Origin: Sipunculus nudus
Taxonomy: Eukaryota; Annelida; Sipuncula; Golfingiida; Sipunculidae
Length of the DNA stretch: 64,000 bases
Direction of reading: 5' to 3'
Assembly (NCBI GenBank): GCA_026874595.1
Contig: CM049317.1
Coordinates: 56,430,118-56,494,117 of the forward strand
Every line of letters begins with the position of its first letter. Position 1 is the stretch's first letter. Of the stretch, positions 11,657 to 23,790 are shown one piece after another. The notes beneath the pieces were generated by a model, which was given only the letters and a program-made list of their open reading frames with translations, did not search any database and was not told where the DNA came from. A program made the translations under genes and the position numbers.

Positions 11657-12955
11657 TGTACTCCTTTCTTACTCAACACAGTTCTCCTTTCCCACCAACT
11701 ATAGTATTCCTGTCCCACCAACCACACCACTAATTTCCAAACCAACTACATGAACCCTTTCCCTCCAACCACACGAATCCTTTCCCACAAACCACACGAC
11801 ACTAATATGCCTGCACCCTTTCAACAAACCAAAGTGTTTAATCCCATCAACCACAGGACAACAGTACTTCTTTCCCACAAACCACATCATTCCTTTCACA
11901 CCAACCACATCACTCCTTTCTCACCAACCACATCATTACTTTTCCAACAACCACAGTACTTTTTTCCTACCAACCACATCACCCCTTTCCCTCCAACCAC
12001 AGTACTTCTTTCCCTCAAACCACAGTACTTCTTTTCAACCAATCACAGTTCTCCTTTCCCACCAACCACACTACTCCTTTCCCACTAACCACAGTACCCT
12101 TTTTCCAACAATCATAGTGTTCCTTTCCGATAAACACAGTGCTTCCAACCACAGGTACGCATTGCTTCTTTCCAACCAAACAGATGACTAATAAACCACA
12201 ATCCACAATGCTCCTTTCTCCTCAACAACAACGCTCTTTTCTAACCAACCACATGCTCCTTTCTCACACAAAATATTCCTTTACCACCAACCAAAGCGCT
12301 TCTTTCCCACCGACCACATTACTCCTTTCCCAACACCCAAAGTACTTCTTTCTCGTCAACCACAGTACTCCTTTCCAATAAAAACCATGGTAATCCTCTC
12401 CCACAAAACACAGTATTTCACTCCCACAAACCAAAGTACTCCCTTTCCACAAACCACAGTACTCCTTTCCCGCAAACCACAGCACTGCTTTCCCGTAAAT
12501 CACAGCACTGCTTTCCCATAAACCACAGTACTCCTTTCCCGCAAACCACAGCACTGCTTTCCCGCAAACCACAGCACTGCTTTCCCGTAAATCACAGCAC
12601 TGCTTTCCCGTAAATCACAGCACTGCTTTCCCGTAAATCACAGCACTGCTTTCCCACAAACCACAGTACTCCTTTCCCGCAAACCACAGCACTGCTTTCC
12701 CGTAAATCACAGCACTGCTTTCCCGTAAATCACAGCACTGCTTTCCCGTAAATCACAGCACTGCTTTCCCACAAACCACAGTACTCCTTTCCCGCAAACC
12801 ACAGCACTGCTTTCCCGTAAATCACAGCACTGCTTTCCCGTAAATCACAGCACTGCTTTCCCATAAACCACAGTACTTCTTTCCCAAAAACATAGTATTT
12901 CTTTCCCCCAACCACACTAATCCTTTCCCACCAACTACAGTACGCCACTCTGTTG
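11657..12955. repeat. 23-bp minisatellite array
   Basis: Monomer of about 23 bp of the type ACCACAGTACTCCTTTCCC, with subtypes ending CACAAACC or CGTAAATC. Copies are diverged on the left (11.7-12.4 kb) and near-identical on the right. From about 12.54 to 12.86 kb a five-monomer, 115-bp unit recurs almost exactly (one ACAAACC, one GCAAACC and three GTAAATC monomers), so higher-order expansion is recent. The + strand is C-rich and G-poor. Gly/Trp/Lys-rich open frames on the minus strand are only translations of the repeat. Confidence 0.95.
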
Positions 12956-14284
12956 TTTATAGTGGCCTATTTTGATACCAAACGACTATTAACTAAAGAT
13001 AATAGGACCATTAATAGAAATACGCCAGGAAACACCGATCCCACTACACACAGACTGTTCGTTTTGTTTATATCCACCTGTTTATAACATGTTGGGTTCC
13101 GCTAGGATAATCCAAACACATTTAACAAGAACATCTGCATGTTGGCATATCAGACAAACCAGAGGTTTGCGTTTTGCACGGCGTTTTACAACTAGCGACC
13201 TTTCAACATCAGCATATTTTCAACCAACCACCCTAGTTTTTTCTGTTGGTCAACATTCATGTTTGTCATCACTAACAGCTTGAAGATAAACACGCTCATA
13301 CACCCGTCAGAGAGGCGTTATAAGTATATTTCTTAACAGGAATTAAACAGAGTTCATTTAAGGTGCCCATTCACCTGCTTCTTAAAAAAGAATTTATGTG
13401 ATTTCTGGCTTCCTCTGTGTATATATTATTTATCTATGGGCAATTCTGGTTAAGAAAAATTCTTATAACGCCTCCATGAAGGATGTATAAACTTGTTTAC
13501 CAACAACGTTTTTGTAAACACTGCAATGTTGACAAATGGCAAATACATATAACCTAAGGTGGAAGGTTGCATATATGACGAGGTAGCAAGGTATCTTGTT
13601 GCAAAATGCAAAATTTGCGAAGCTCTAGCTTATCTGACTTGCCACCAGATGCCCTTGTTGAATTTTGGCGGGCCCCCACATGTTATAAACATGTTTATAT
13701 AAACAATAAAAGGAGCCTATGTGCGACGAAAACACGTTTTCTTGTCTATTTTTATAAAATATCCAAGGGATTATCTTTTACTTTATAAAATACCTATTGT
13801 TTAATTTTTAGGTATGTTTAGCATAATCTGAAAGAAAATTGTTGGTATCCGTCAAATATTTTTAAATCTGTGGCCAACCAAAGACATAGTGTCGAAATGC
13901 TTGTTTGGGACTGCTTGGAGGAGTAACTTTGGTTTCACTGCATTCGGACCAGAATTGCGAGAAAATGAGATACACAGGCCCTGATGTTCTTGCCCTTGTT
14001 TGGCTGTAGAAACAACAAATTCCCAGATAAAAAAGATTTAATATCAGAATTTATTTTGAAAACTATTAAAAGAGGCCCAAACCTCAGGTGTTTTACAGAT
14101 GTTTTATAGAGAAAAAAAGCCACGTATCCTACCCCTAAATCCAACGCCTTAAAGCCCCTTTCACAAACCCCTCTGTAGTAAAATGGTGATATCTCGACAA
14201 AACCTAGGAGTCCCGCTGTTATGTCTTAATGGCAGGTTATGCCTTCTTAATAGTGCATTACTCCCTACATATAAGTCAAGAAGG
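12956..14284. other. Noncoding spacer
   Basis: Scattered 60-70-codon open frames (for example 13089 and 13606) have no recognisable domain. No RNA gene or repeat recognised. Confidence 0.5.
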
Positions 14285-14400
14285 ATTAATAGTGATGTGC
14301 CAATTAGTCGATTATATCGATGTTTTGGTCGTAAACTATTATAATCGATTAAATCGATTGCATTTTTGCATAATCAGTTGAATTGACTATTGGCTCTCTT
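14285..14400. mobile_element. Possible hAT terminus
   Basis: TAGTGATGTGCCAATTAGTC followed by repeated TCGATTA/TAATCGA motifs resembles subterminal repeats of some hAT elements. The second end could not be identified, although another TAATCGAT cluster lies near 14.96 kb. Weak call. Confidence 0.25.
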
Positions 14401-16016
14401 CGTTGTCGTCGAACAACCAAATACTTTGCGAACACCTTTACTTTACAAATTTGCTTACAGCAGCAAATATGGACAAGTCGACCGGCCATCCCGGTTACAC
14501 CCACTAGACTAACCCCAGTGCACAGATGAGTCGAATTGGCCTATCTCCCGTGGACCCCCATTTTTCTAAGTATCATGTTTGGCTGTCCACCCCTGTATCC
14601 AGCCAATGGTCACCCCTTGTCACTACTGATTAATTAACGTTTTGAAATTCTATACTATGCGCCCAGCTGTCTATATCCCGCAGGCTTCCCATGCATATAT
14701 GTTACACAGTAATAAACGATTTTGTATGCGCATCCATGAAGTGATATTGTCCCGATAAAGTATACTTATTCTGTCAGATATATTAAAAGGACGGAGCACA
14801 AAACAAAAGTGTCAATAACCCGTTCATTATCTTGACGTTTTAGCGTGAAGTACAAGTTAGACTAACTTTACTTGGTTAATATTCTATAGGTATATGGCTA
14901 TACAGCATATTTCAAGGTATTATAGATGTTACATAAAATGGCTATATTATTAATAGCTTAATAATCGATCATCGGCCGCTTTTACCTTTCATTATTATTT
15001 TGCAACCGATTACTACCACTATAAAAATACATCATTCTTAAGGCATGTTTACCTCCGTCCTTATCTTATAAACAATATACAACCAGCAGACCATGGGACT
15101 ATTAAAAATATAAATGTATAATGGACTTCGGTCCTTTCTCTCTGTTCAGTTGTTTCATCCACCTGCATGCGGAACATTGTGATTCTGTTTTTTGTTCTCC
15201 TTGTTAATTCAGGTCTCACCGACCCTACGTTGGACACTATATTTTGATCCAAACTGTGAAGGTCTATCCTCAGCTTGTTGTGAAAGCATCTTAAATTATT
15301 TCTTCTTCTTGTTCTTTCTCTTGATTCTTACTCAGTATCCTTCCGCTAGAGGTCGTATCTTTTCAAAGCATATCTGTTCCGGAAAGGCATTGTGGGACTA
15401 CACTACTGGTTTCAACTATCAAATTGTTTTAAAGAAAAAGGCTTCCTCTTACATTGTAAATAGCATCCTTACCAAATGATACTTATTAATCAAATTCTTT
15501 ATCAGAAAAACATTCAGGTGCACGTAGATCATCCTGAAACAGTTCTAATCAAACATGTTTTAACAGGTTACGTCAACTCTCTTCGCGTTATATGTCACTT
15601 GTAAAAAATTGTAGAAGCATCTACATGTGAAATGTGGATGATTCCTTTACCCTTAACAGCGGAGTCGTCAACATGTGAGTACGATTCGGTTCAGTGGGCT
15701 TCCTCAGTCTTGATCATTATCAGAAAGTACCAATAAATTTACCGAGAAGTACCGCGAATTTTCCAAGAATAAACTAAAGATACTTAAAAGTACGGATAAG
15801 TTACTGAAATGTGATCGCATAGGGCTGAAATATGGCTCCAATCATAACCATCCGCTCTCCATCAGACATGGTTCAACTACCGATGCGTGCTACTTTACAG
15901 TGCTTTTCTGATATAAGAAACTTGTGTTAGCGAATAACGCTCAGACCCTAGAGGTAAAATTGGTCTGTGGTTCACATTGCAGTTAATTAAGTGTGTCCGT
16001 ATTCATAGTCTTAACA

Positions 16017-16018
<2 letters not shown>
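14401..16018. other. Noncoding spacer
   Basis: Mixed composition. An open frame of 95 codons at 15192 has a hydrophobic stretch but no recognised family and no supporting splice context; I do not call it. Confidence 0.4.

Positions 16019-16055
<37 letters not shown>
16019..16055. repeat. (TA)n microsatellite
   Basis: TA run followed by a short GAGAGAGAGA run and, at about 16158, a TGTGTG run. Confidence 0.95.
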
Positions 16056-16058
<3 letters not shown>

Positions 16059-16460
16059 TATATGAGAGAGAGAGAGTATATTTGCATGGTTGAGTGTTCT
16101 TATGGATGCGTCATGCGCTTGGATGTGTCATGATACGTGCGTTTGTGTCTGTGCGCATGTGTGTGTGTGTAATGTGATATTTGTCACATAGAGCTATTGT
16201 GTGCCCACAAATCTCAGTCCATTAAGGTCGCTGTCGGGACAATTTGTCTCCAGTCTAAGCATTGTGTAAGACTCGGAATTCAGCCATGTTTTGACGGGTG
16301 CAGTAATCAGAAACACGTTGCCACCACTGTGGGAATCGGGTCGACTCCGCGAGTTATACCTTTGATAGCGACGCCGACGTTTGATGTGTGGCCGTGGACG
16401 AGTCGCAGCCGTCGGTGGAGCTGTCATCTCGTAAAAGACAGCTGTAGGCATGAACCTCTA
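16056..16460. other. Noncoding unique DNA
   Basis: Moderately GC-rich; overlapping open frames of 85-100 codons on both strands near 16.2-16.5 kb show no domain. Nothing supported. Confidence 0.4.
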
Positions 16461-16662
16461 CAGGGGCGGATCCTGGATTTTCGAAAGAGGAGGTTCTAAC
16501 CCATGAAGAATAATAGAAAACCTGAAAAAAAAAAGATCTACTAGTCTGCAAAGTAGAGAGTCAAGGTCGCAAAAATTGGTTTGAAACCCTTAAAAAAGGT
16601 TGCGTGGGACTTAAAAAGGGGGAGGTCCGGAACCCCTGGACCCCCCTCTGTATCCGCCATTG
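16461..16662. mobile_element. hAT-like MITE with CAGGGGCGGATCC ends
   Basis: 202 bp. The left end CAGGGGCGGATCCTGGA and the reverse complement of the right end (CAATGGCGGATACAGAGG) form an imperfect terminal inverted repeat. The type is widespread in animals and is usually placed with hAT elements. There is no transposase. A target duplication was not convincing. Confidence 0.6.
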
Positions 16663-16997
16663 CTCTATATGATTATTGTATGCCCTTTGATTTAACAGGC
16701 ATGGGTGGTCGATTTAGAAAGAAAGTCCAGATCACTTGAACACGTGTGACATCTCTTCATCAGTGGTCATGTTGTTGTGCTATTTTGGTAGAACGCAGTC
16801 ACTAGCATATTATGAATACTTAACCTTTGTTTGAAAAAAAACTTGTTACCCCTATATATCTGTATCCGCAATTAAGAACAGGGTTATGATGTTATTAGTT
16901 CTACCGTTATAGTGATCCTCGGTTTTATATATCCATGAAGTAAATCGTTACCACACAAGTGTTTTACTTACAAATGTATCTCCAATCAAGAGCATTT

Positions 16998-17312
16998 TTT
17001 TTCTATTCTTTCTATCTCTCTTATTATTATTCTTATTCCTGTCTCTCTTTCTTGTTTTCTCTCTTTATCTTCTCTTTGATCTCTGGGTGTCTATGTCTTT
17101 CTCTTTGTCTATGTCCGTCTATATGTCTGTCTGTCTCTTTTTTGTCTTTCTCTTTCTTTCTCTCTTTTTCTTATTTTCTTACTCTCCCTCCTTTGGTCTC
17201 TCCGTCTCAATGTCTCCTTGTCTGCCTCTGCCTGCCTCTCCCTCTGTCCCTGTCTGTCTCTCTCTCTCTCTATCTTTTCTTTCTCTATCATTGATTGCCC
17301 TGTACCCGTCTT

Positions 17313-17371
<59 letters not shown>
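16998..17371. repeat. CT-rich tract ending in pure (CT)n
   Basis: Imperfect CTCTTT/TCTGTC-type sequence becomes pure CT repeat from about 17313 to 17371. Ser-Leu or Arg-Glu repeat open frames here are translations of the microsatellite. Confidence 0.95.
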
Positions 17372-17373
<2 letters not shown>

Positions 17374-18725
17374 TCATAAACCATAAATAATATTATTACT
17401 TATTATAGTAACACATAATACCCAGACAAGAAAAAAAACCTTCCCTCCCCTCCCCCTGATTCCCATGGCCCAATCTATGAGCGAAACGGACCATGGATGA
17501 GAGATTTTTCGCTCTTTTTTCGATTTGTTAGGTAAATAAAGTCATAAAAGTTTATAATTAAAGAGTATGTACGTGTGTGTATCCATATACACATATGCAG
17601 AAATACAGAAGCTGTATAGTGCAGCATATATTATGCAGATATATGTTACCTTTGCCGAGTTCTTTTTACCATCGTACATTTACTCATTTTTTGTATAAAT
17701 CCTTAATACTTTGAATCACATGCATCTAATGTGAAACCTAGTTCTACTATCATATTTTGGTTTACTTTTACAAGGCGGTTCTTATAATAAGTACCCCTGG
17801 CTCAAAAATAAACATTATAATTACGAATGCATATAAGACAGGATTTTTTTAAAAAATGTATTTAAATTTTCCTGCGCAGATATTACCATGGCAGTTTATT
17901 CATTTAATAAGGATTTTTCTTTCGATTTCGTTTTAGACTTAGCTTCCTATGTTATAGACAATATATGTTTTCTCCAAGATAAACCAGGAGTCGCCACTGT
18001 GTATTTAAGGGTTGGCTGGCTGGTAAGATTGACTGGTAACAGTTATTAACTGGAAACCAATCAAGCATAAAGGTAAAAACTGACCCAAGTTCTGAATTAG
18101 AAAGCAGTCTTTGACCGCCTGTGCACCTCCGCCATAATTTTGGATATCATCATCAGGACTATTACTAGTATCCGTATTGAATTTCGTTTGGTTCTGGCAA
18201 AAGTATATGAACCCAGACTGAAAAAATGGTATGTCCCTGTTCACCAACTTCATGGTTGTATTACAGGTCAACTTTTTTCACCAAAGCAATATAAAACGCA
18301 AAAAATGACGGAATTTGGTGGCGATTAAAACCTTAGCTGCAGAGAAGAAACCGGTATTATTTTAGTAAGACACCTGATAAGCCAGGAACGTGAAACGGAT
18401 ATTTCAGTTTTTTACGTGAAACGGATATTTCAGTTTTTTACAGAGTGTACTTCTTAATTCTTCTTCAACCCTGTCTTTTGCGTGAAAATCATATTTCGTG
18501 TTTTACAGTTTATCTAAACACATTCTTGTATTTTATAATACTGCTAAAATACCAATTACAAGATACACGATACGCTTAGACGATCTGATGAGGAAACCGA
18601 CGGCCTGTTATAGGACAATACTTTATTGCAATGCTTTCAAAGCGGTATACGCCATACGTATGGATGTTCAGAGCGGGATCTCGGCCTGAATATTCAGGCA
18701 GAGTACGTACGGCAATACCAGCAAA
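17372..18725. other. Noncoding spacer with a 26-bp tandem duplication
   Basis: Two adjacent exact 26-bp copies beginning ACGTGAAACGGATATTTCAG lie at 18388..18413 and 18414..18439. Otherwise nothing recognised. Confidence 0.6.
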
Positions 18726-19088
18726 GTTGCTTCTGTGGCTCAGGGGTAGAGCACAGGTCACGAAGCCGGAAAATCGTGAGTTCAAATCTCAGCCGAGAAG
18801 GTTAGACTTTTCCCCAACCCAGGATTACTGCAGGCTTAATGCGAAGGCCGTGCCAAAAGGCCTAATTTCGGGGGTTCCTCGGTGGTATGACCCAGCAATG
18901 AGGACGATTACACGCCCAGGGCCCGCAGGTGCCGTAGTCACCGGGCCTTGTTAACAGCAGAATATAAAATGAGAGGAAGCGTGTGATACTGCCTGTCAAG
19001 TGGTCCGAAACCGGAATAGAGATCTGCAGATGTACATATATACTTAGTTATGCTGCGCTAAAAAATGGAGGCAAACAAACAAACAAAA
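18726..19088 (+). mobile_element. tRNA-derived SINE
   Basis: Box A-like TGGCTCAGGGG (18736..18746) and box B-like AGTTCAAATCT (about 18779..18789) are spaced as in a tRNA. CTTCT at the 5' side can pair with AGAAG after box B as an acceptor stem. A GC-rich unique body of about 260 bases follows (GGCCTAATTTCGGGGG region), then an (AAAC)n tail around 19070..19088. The head-body-tail plan is that of a SINE with a retroposon tail. The family name cannot be fixed from here. Confidence 0.75.
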
Positions 19089-19189
19089 TATTTAAAAAAG
19101 ACCTGACACAGCTGTACATGATATACTTCCTGATTATGCTTATATTATTATAATTATGATTATGGGTATAGTACGGACTGACTGCTATA

Positions 19190-20115
19190 TACTTAGAAGG
19201 GTTTTAATTTTCCAAGCACCCTATTAAAATTTAATATGTTTGACAAATTATTTTCGAATGTGTGCCATATTCTAAAGATTTCCAGACCCTCCATTGTCAG
19301 GTCAACCCGTCTGAAACCGTTTAAGGTTTCATTTACAAGCGACTTTGCGATCCACGCGGCTTCACATTTATCCTGGTTCACTTTAACTGATGACAATCTA
19401 GCAAATGTCTTAAACAGAGAACATAATGCATTCGTGGAATATGTGTCTTATAAAAATACGTGGTATCATCCGCAAATATGCATTGTTTATTCGGTAACCA
19501 TTCATAATAATGTCTTTAATATCAATAGATTGGCGTACCATTATTGCCAGTATTTCAATTGCCAATAAAAATATGTCGGGCCCAGGGGATCCCCTTGTCT
19601 AGTTTCCATTTACAACTTTTACGTATCTTGTTGTATAACCAACTGCAAATATCATTGTGAAGGAGTTTGACCCGTTTTGATGAAACTTTCTCCGAAACCA
19701 AATTTTTTTCTAAGACACTGATTAAGTAATAATGAACTGTGAGCAGTTAAATGCGGCAGCAAAGTCCACTGCGAACAGTATATGTGGGTTGTTTTTTTTT
19801 TTAATACAGTAGTTTAAAATGTCACAAATTAACCTTTTTGTATCATTTATATTTCGTCCAAGAAAAAATGTTGTCTGATCCGTATCTATTATATAAGGAA
19901 GGACTGCTTTGATGCGGTTTGGCATAACTTTACTAAATCTTTTACAATCTACATTGACCAAACAAATTGGCATCCAAGATGATAATAAGCGATTATCTTT
20001 ACCCGTTTTATCGATCAAGGTCACGACTGCTTGCCTTTGACAAGTGGTAAGTTTCCCTTCTTTAACATATTGATTTAAACATTGAATTTGAGTTTCTGAT
20101 TAAATAGGTTAAATA
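19190..20115 (-). pseudogene. Decayed non-LTR retrotransposon reverse transcriptase (L1/Tx1-like)
   Basis: Minus-strand pieces of one reverse transcriptase appear in the right order. First come CQRQAVVTLIDKTGKDNR and MPICLVNVDCKRFSKVMPNR, then VLPYIIDTDQTTFFLGR (19.7-20.1 kb). Next are RQGDPLGP and a displaced DIFLLAIEILA (about 19.55-19.6 kb), then the catalytic FADDTTYF box (FADD at 19465..19476). Last is VKVNQDKCEAAWI near 19.36 kb. Several frameshifts and stops separate the blocks, so it is dead. The motif style resembles the L1/Tx1 group. Endonuclease, ORF1 and tail are not recognisable, and the copy looks truncated on both sides. It lies next to a SINE on the opposite strand. Confidence 0.85.
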
Positions 20116-22270
20116 CGTAAACAAATATTAAAAATACGGCTTTCACCAATAATCTTCCCACAACTGATGACACATTAAGGATCAAGAAAGGTATCGTGAA
20201 GCGAAAGCATAACCTCGATACAAGTGCATGCACTTGGTGTTTTACACTGCAGACTTAGTTAGAAAATAGGTAGGACGGCCCTGTGACCTTTACCTTTGGC
20301 CCTGTGTACTGAAAATCAAGAGGCATCTTCCTGAATTATAGCACAACAGGCTTCATAACACTAGATGCACCGTTGAGACACTGACACCATCGCAGTAATT
20401 TTGCATTAAAAAATACAGTAAAAAATGCGTGAAAAAAATACACTACACGAGACGCCACCTGTCTTCAGTCATTGAGAAGTGAATAAAATCAAGTCATGGA
20501 CAATGAACATATATACGAACTTTAAGGACACTGTTTGAAACCACAGCTCAGAAACTCACATGACTGTGATATGTCGGTCTCAAAAATGGAGAATAAAAGG
20601 AGTGAAAATGGAAGAAAAATACAGGTGGTACCAATAGTGTCATGAACTGATGAAATTACCTAGTCATGGTTTATAAAAATACGAGGTTGCAGGAAGCTAG
20701 GCGAAGCTACAGATGAGCTTTTCTTGCTGTTATTTGACAATCTATTTGACAAAAACGCCCCATACCTTGGAGATATAGATTGCAGTTACTTAATGTCAGG
20801 TTTAGAGGGACCTCCAAAAGTACCTTCCGGCATGGATTTAAAATTAAAAGTTTCAATGTCAAACGCCAATACAATTCGTGTCATGTTAACGAATGAGAAG
20901 TCGACCGGACGGACAAACGACGGACAAAACATGATCTTTATAGTTCTCTTACAGTCAGCTGAGCAAAGGAAAGATAAGAGGCAATATTTCTGAAGATCTT
21001 TTTCACCAGTTTTTTACGTTAGTATGATTCTGTGTATGAATAAACAGGGTCCACGTGTGTCCTTTTACCATAATAAGACTGAATGACACGGGGTCCAATC
21101 TTGCGCAAGAACGACAACTCTCAAAGAAGGAAAAGAAACAAAGAAACATGGCAGAACAAACACATGAGAAACACCAGTTTGAAGCTTCAAAAATCTTAAT
21201 TTCTCAGGTTACGGGCGCCATATGGGGTACGCGCTATTTTTATGTTTTGCGCTACTGGTCGCTCCTTGTGCACGATTCTTTCTACCCGCGTACGAGAGTA
21301 AACAAATGGTTTTAGAGCAAAATATCGGGAGATACTATAATATTTTAAGGAGAAAATGCTATTTCATGTATATATAACATATATATAACATATATCTGGA
21401 ATGTGAATAGTCCCCTTTAAGGGAAAACCGGTTGTATTTTTTGGCCGGATCACTGAGGCACTTGTGATAGACTTTTCCCCAGTCAGTGCATCTACAGAAA
21501 TATGTAAACGTTTACCACAGAAAAGAAAACAAACAAATGTTTGTTATTTTGAAAAAAAAACTTTAAAAGGGTGTGTCACTCTCGTTGTATCCGTGGTGTT
21601 TGTATTTAGGGTGGTGCTTTATCATACTTTAAAGTAGTTCCTGGGTAATTTGTTGCAACACTAATGGGGGCTGTTCGTTCTGCTGTCATAGCGGGACAGC
21701 AAGACCTTTCAAGGCAACTGCCGGTCACACGCTTTTAGTGTAATTACTCAAGTGTGTGTTTCGTTATATCCTGGAAACGATTTTTAGATGAAATATAAAA
21801 TTTTGTACAAAATTCAAGCTGTGATTTAAACAAAATGTTCACCGCAGATTGGTTTGATATAGTTTTGGACAGTTTTATATACGGGAAATTCTAGAAACGT
21901 TTGAAACAGTGTGCTACCATACTTTTTTACCAGAATTACTGACTTCGAGTGCCTGTAGGGGGCACCAGTAGTTCACATGGAGGCTGTGCCATGCTCTACC
22001 TATTTAAAAAAGGCGACCACTTTCCTGGTTAGAGCTAAAATTAAAAAAAAAAAACTTACGAAGAAAGTTTCTTTTTTTTGTTGACAAACGATCAGTTAAT
22101 TGTACAACAATTTTCTTTTCGATTCACATTTACCACAATCTCTTACTGTTCTCATAAATGTTTTTAAGTATAACAAAGGAAATAAACGGAAAATAGACCG
22201 TGAAACATTTATTTAAAGAAATAATGCTCCGCCTAACACAACAGCCCACTATAAATTCTCTCTGTTTCTA
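20116..22270. other. Noncoding spacer
   Basis: Open frames of 86-89 codons at 20724 and 21055 have no recognisable family. A GC-richer patch lies at about 21210..21300. No element boundary identified. Confidence 0.45.
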
Positions 22271-23095
22271 TCATAACAGTCTAAGAAAATGTCTCAAGGT
22301 ACTTCACACAACCATGCATGATATCATAACGCCTCAATGTGCTTCAATCAAAATACACGATAATGTCTCATGGTACTTTAGACAGCTACCCACGATAATG
22401 TCTCATGATACTTCACACAGCTATCCACGATAATGTCTCAAGGTACTTCACATAGCTAACACGTTAATGTCTCATGGTACTTTACACAGCTTTCCAAGAT
22501 AATGTCTCATGGTACTTCACACAGCTATCCACGATAATGTCTCATGGTACTTCACACAGCTATCCACGATAATGTCTCATGGAACTTCACACAACTACCC
22601 ACGATAATATCTCATGGTACTTCACACAGCTACCCACGATAATGTCTCATGGTACTTCACACAGCTATCCACGATAATGTCTCAAGGTACTTCACACAGC
22701 TACCACGTTAATGTCTCATGGTACTTTACACAGCTTTCCAAGATAATGTCTCATGATACTTTACACAGCTAACCAAGATAATGTCTCATGGTACTTCAGA
22801 CAACTATCCACGTTAATGTCTCATGGTACTTCACACAACTATCCACGATAATGTCTCATGGTACTTCACACAACTATCCACGATAATATCTCAAGGTACT
22901 TCACACAGGTACCACGTTTATGTCTCATGGTACTTTACACAGCTATCCACGATAATGTCTCATGGTACTTTACACAACTATCCACGATAATGTCTCATGG
23001 TACTTTACACAACTATCCACGTTAATGTCTCATGGTACTTTACACAGTTATCCACGATAATGTCTCAATGTACTTCACACATCTGTCTATGTAAA
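22271..23095. repeat. 35-bp satellite array, family A
   Basis: About 23 head-to-tail copies of a 35-bp monomer of the form CTATCCACGATAATGTCTCA followed by TGGTACTTCACACAG. Most copies differ by a few bases. The monomer shares length and two blocks (ATGTCTCA and ACTTCACACA) with the larger array to the right. Confidence 0.95.
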
Positions 23096-23790
23096 AATGT
23101 AACATGGCACCTAGCTATGGCAATGTTTTGTAGCGACAATACATTTATCCATGATACATCAAGATAATGTCTGATCGTGCCTAACAAAACAGTCTAATCT
23201 AATGTCTAATGATACTTTAGAAAAATCTTTTGCATGAAGGTCTGAAGGCACCTTAGACCAGTTCATGACAATGGCTCTGCTGTGCCCATAGCACATTCAG
23301 TGACAATCATTCATATCAATAATCCACAACAATGTCTCAAAGTGCCTAACAAAGCAGTTCATGAAAATACAATAAAACCTCGAAATTACGACCACCAATG
23401 GGACCTCCGTAAAGTGGTTGTATTTATGAGATGGTCGTATAAGTCAGGTCTAAATAAAGAGCAATCGAGACGGATAACAAGTGGTCGTTTGGCAAGGTAT
23501 GACGGTATATATTACGCACCAATGGACGATAATGTCTCATCTTCCCTCAAACATCATCAAACGATACACCAACGATCTCACCATCCGTCTAACACAAACC
23601 AACGATAATATTTCACCTTACCCAAAACAACAATCATCTTTCTATTTCCAATAAAAATGACACGCAAAGCTTTTAGTTCATATAACAAACCATATCGGCA
23701 TAACATAAGCCTGTGCATGTTCATGACCTCATGGCGCAATTGCCAACAATGTCTCCTATGAACTAACATAACAAAAAAGAATCATGTCTC
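23096..23790. repeat. Degenerate satellite bridge between the two arrays
   Basis: Recognisable but spaced-out remnants such as GATAATGTCTGAT, CAATGTCTCAAAGTGCC and ACGATAATGTCTCATC are broken up by other sequence, including the pogo-like insertion at 23.37 kb. Confidence 0.6.
23367..23500. mobile_element. Pogo/Tigger-like MITE fragment inside satellite DNA
   Basis: ACAATAAAACCTCG begins a stretch with AAGTGGTTGTATTTATGA and ATGGTCGTATAAGTCAGGTC that matches no satellite monomer but resembles the body of the element at 49.9 kb. The right terminus is not clear, so the end is approximate. Confidence 0.45.

Noticed and set aside
11699-12948. Trp/Gly/Lys-rich minus-strand frames as a repeat protein gene
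   Set aside because: They follow the 23-bp minisatellite; 23 is not a multiple of three, so the frames change and stop.
17087-17384. Ser-Leu and Arg-Glu repeat open frames, also at 36.4 and 50.4 kb
   Set aside because: Translations of CT/GA microsatellites.
18726-18800. Functional tRNA gene
   Set aside because: Boxes A and B are present, but the anticodon arm is poor and a SINE body with (AAAC)n tail follows.
20724-20993. 89-codon plus-strand frame as a gene
   Set aside because: No recognisable domain or splice signals; could be part of an old element, but not supportable.
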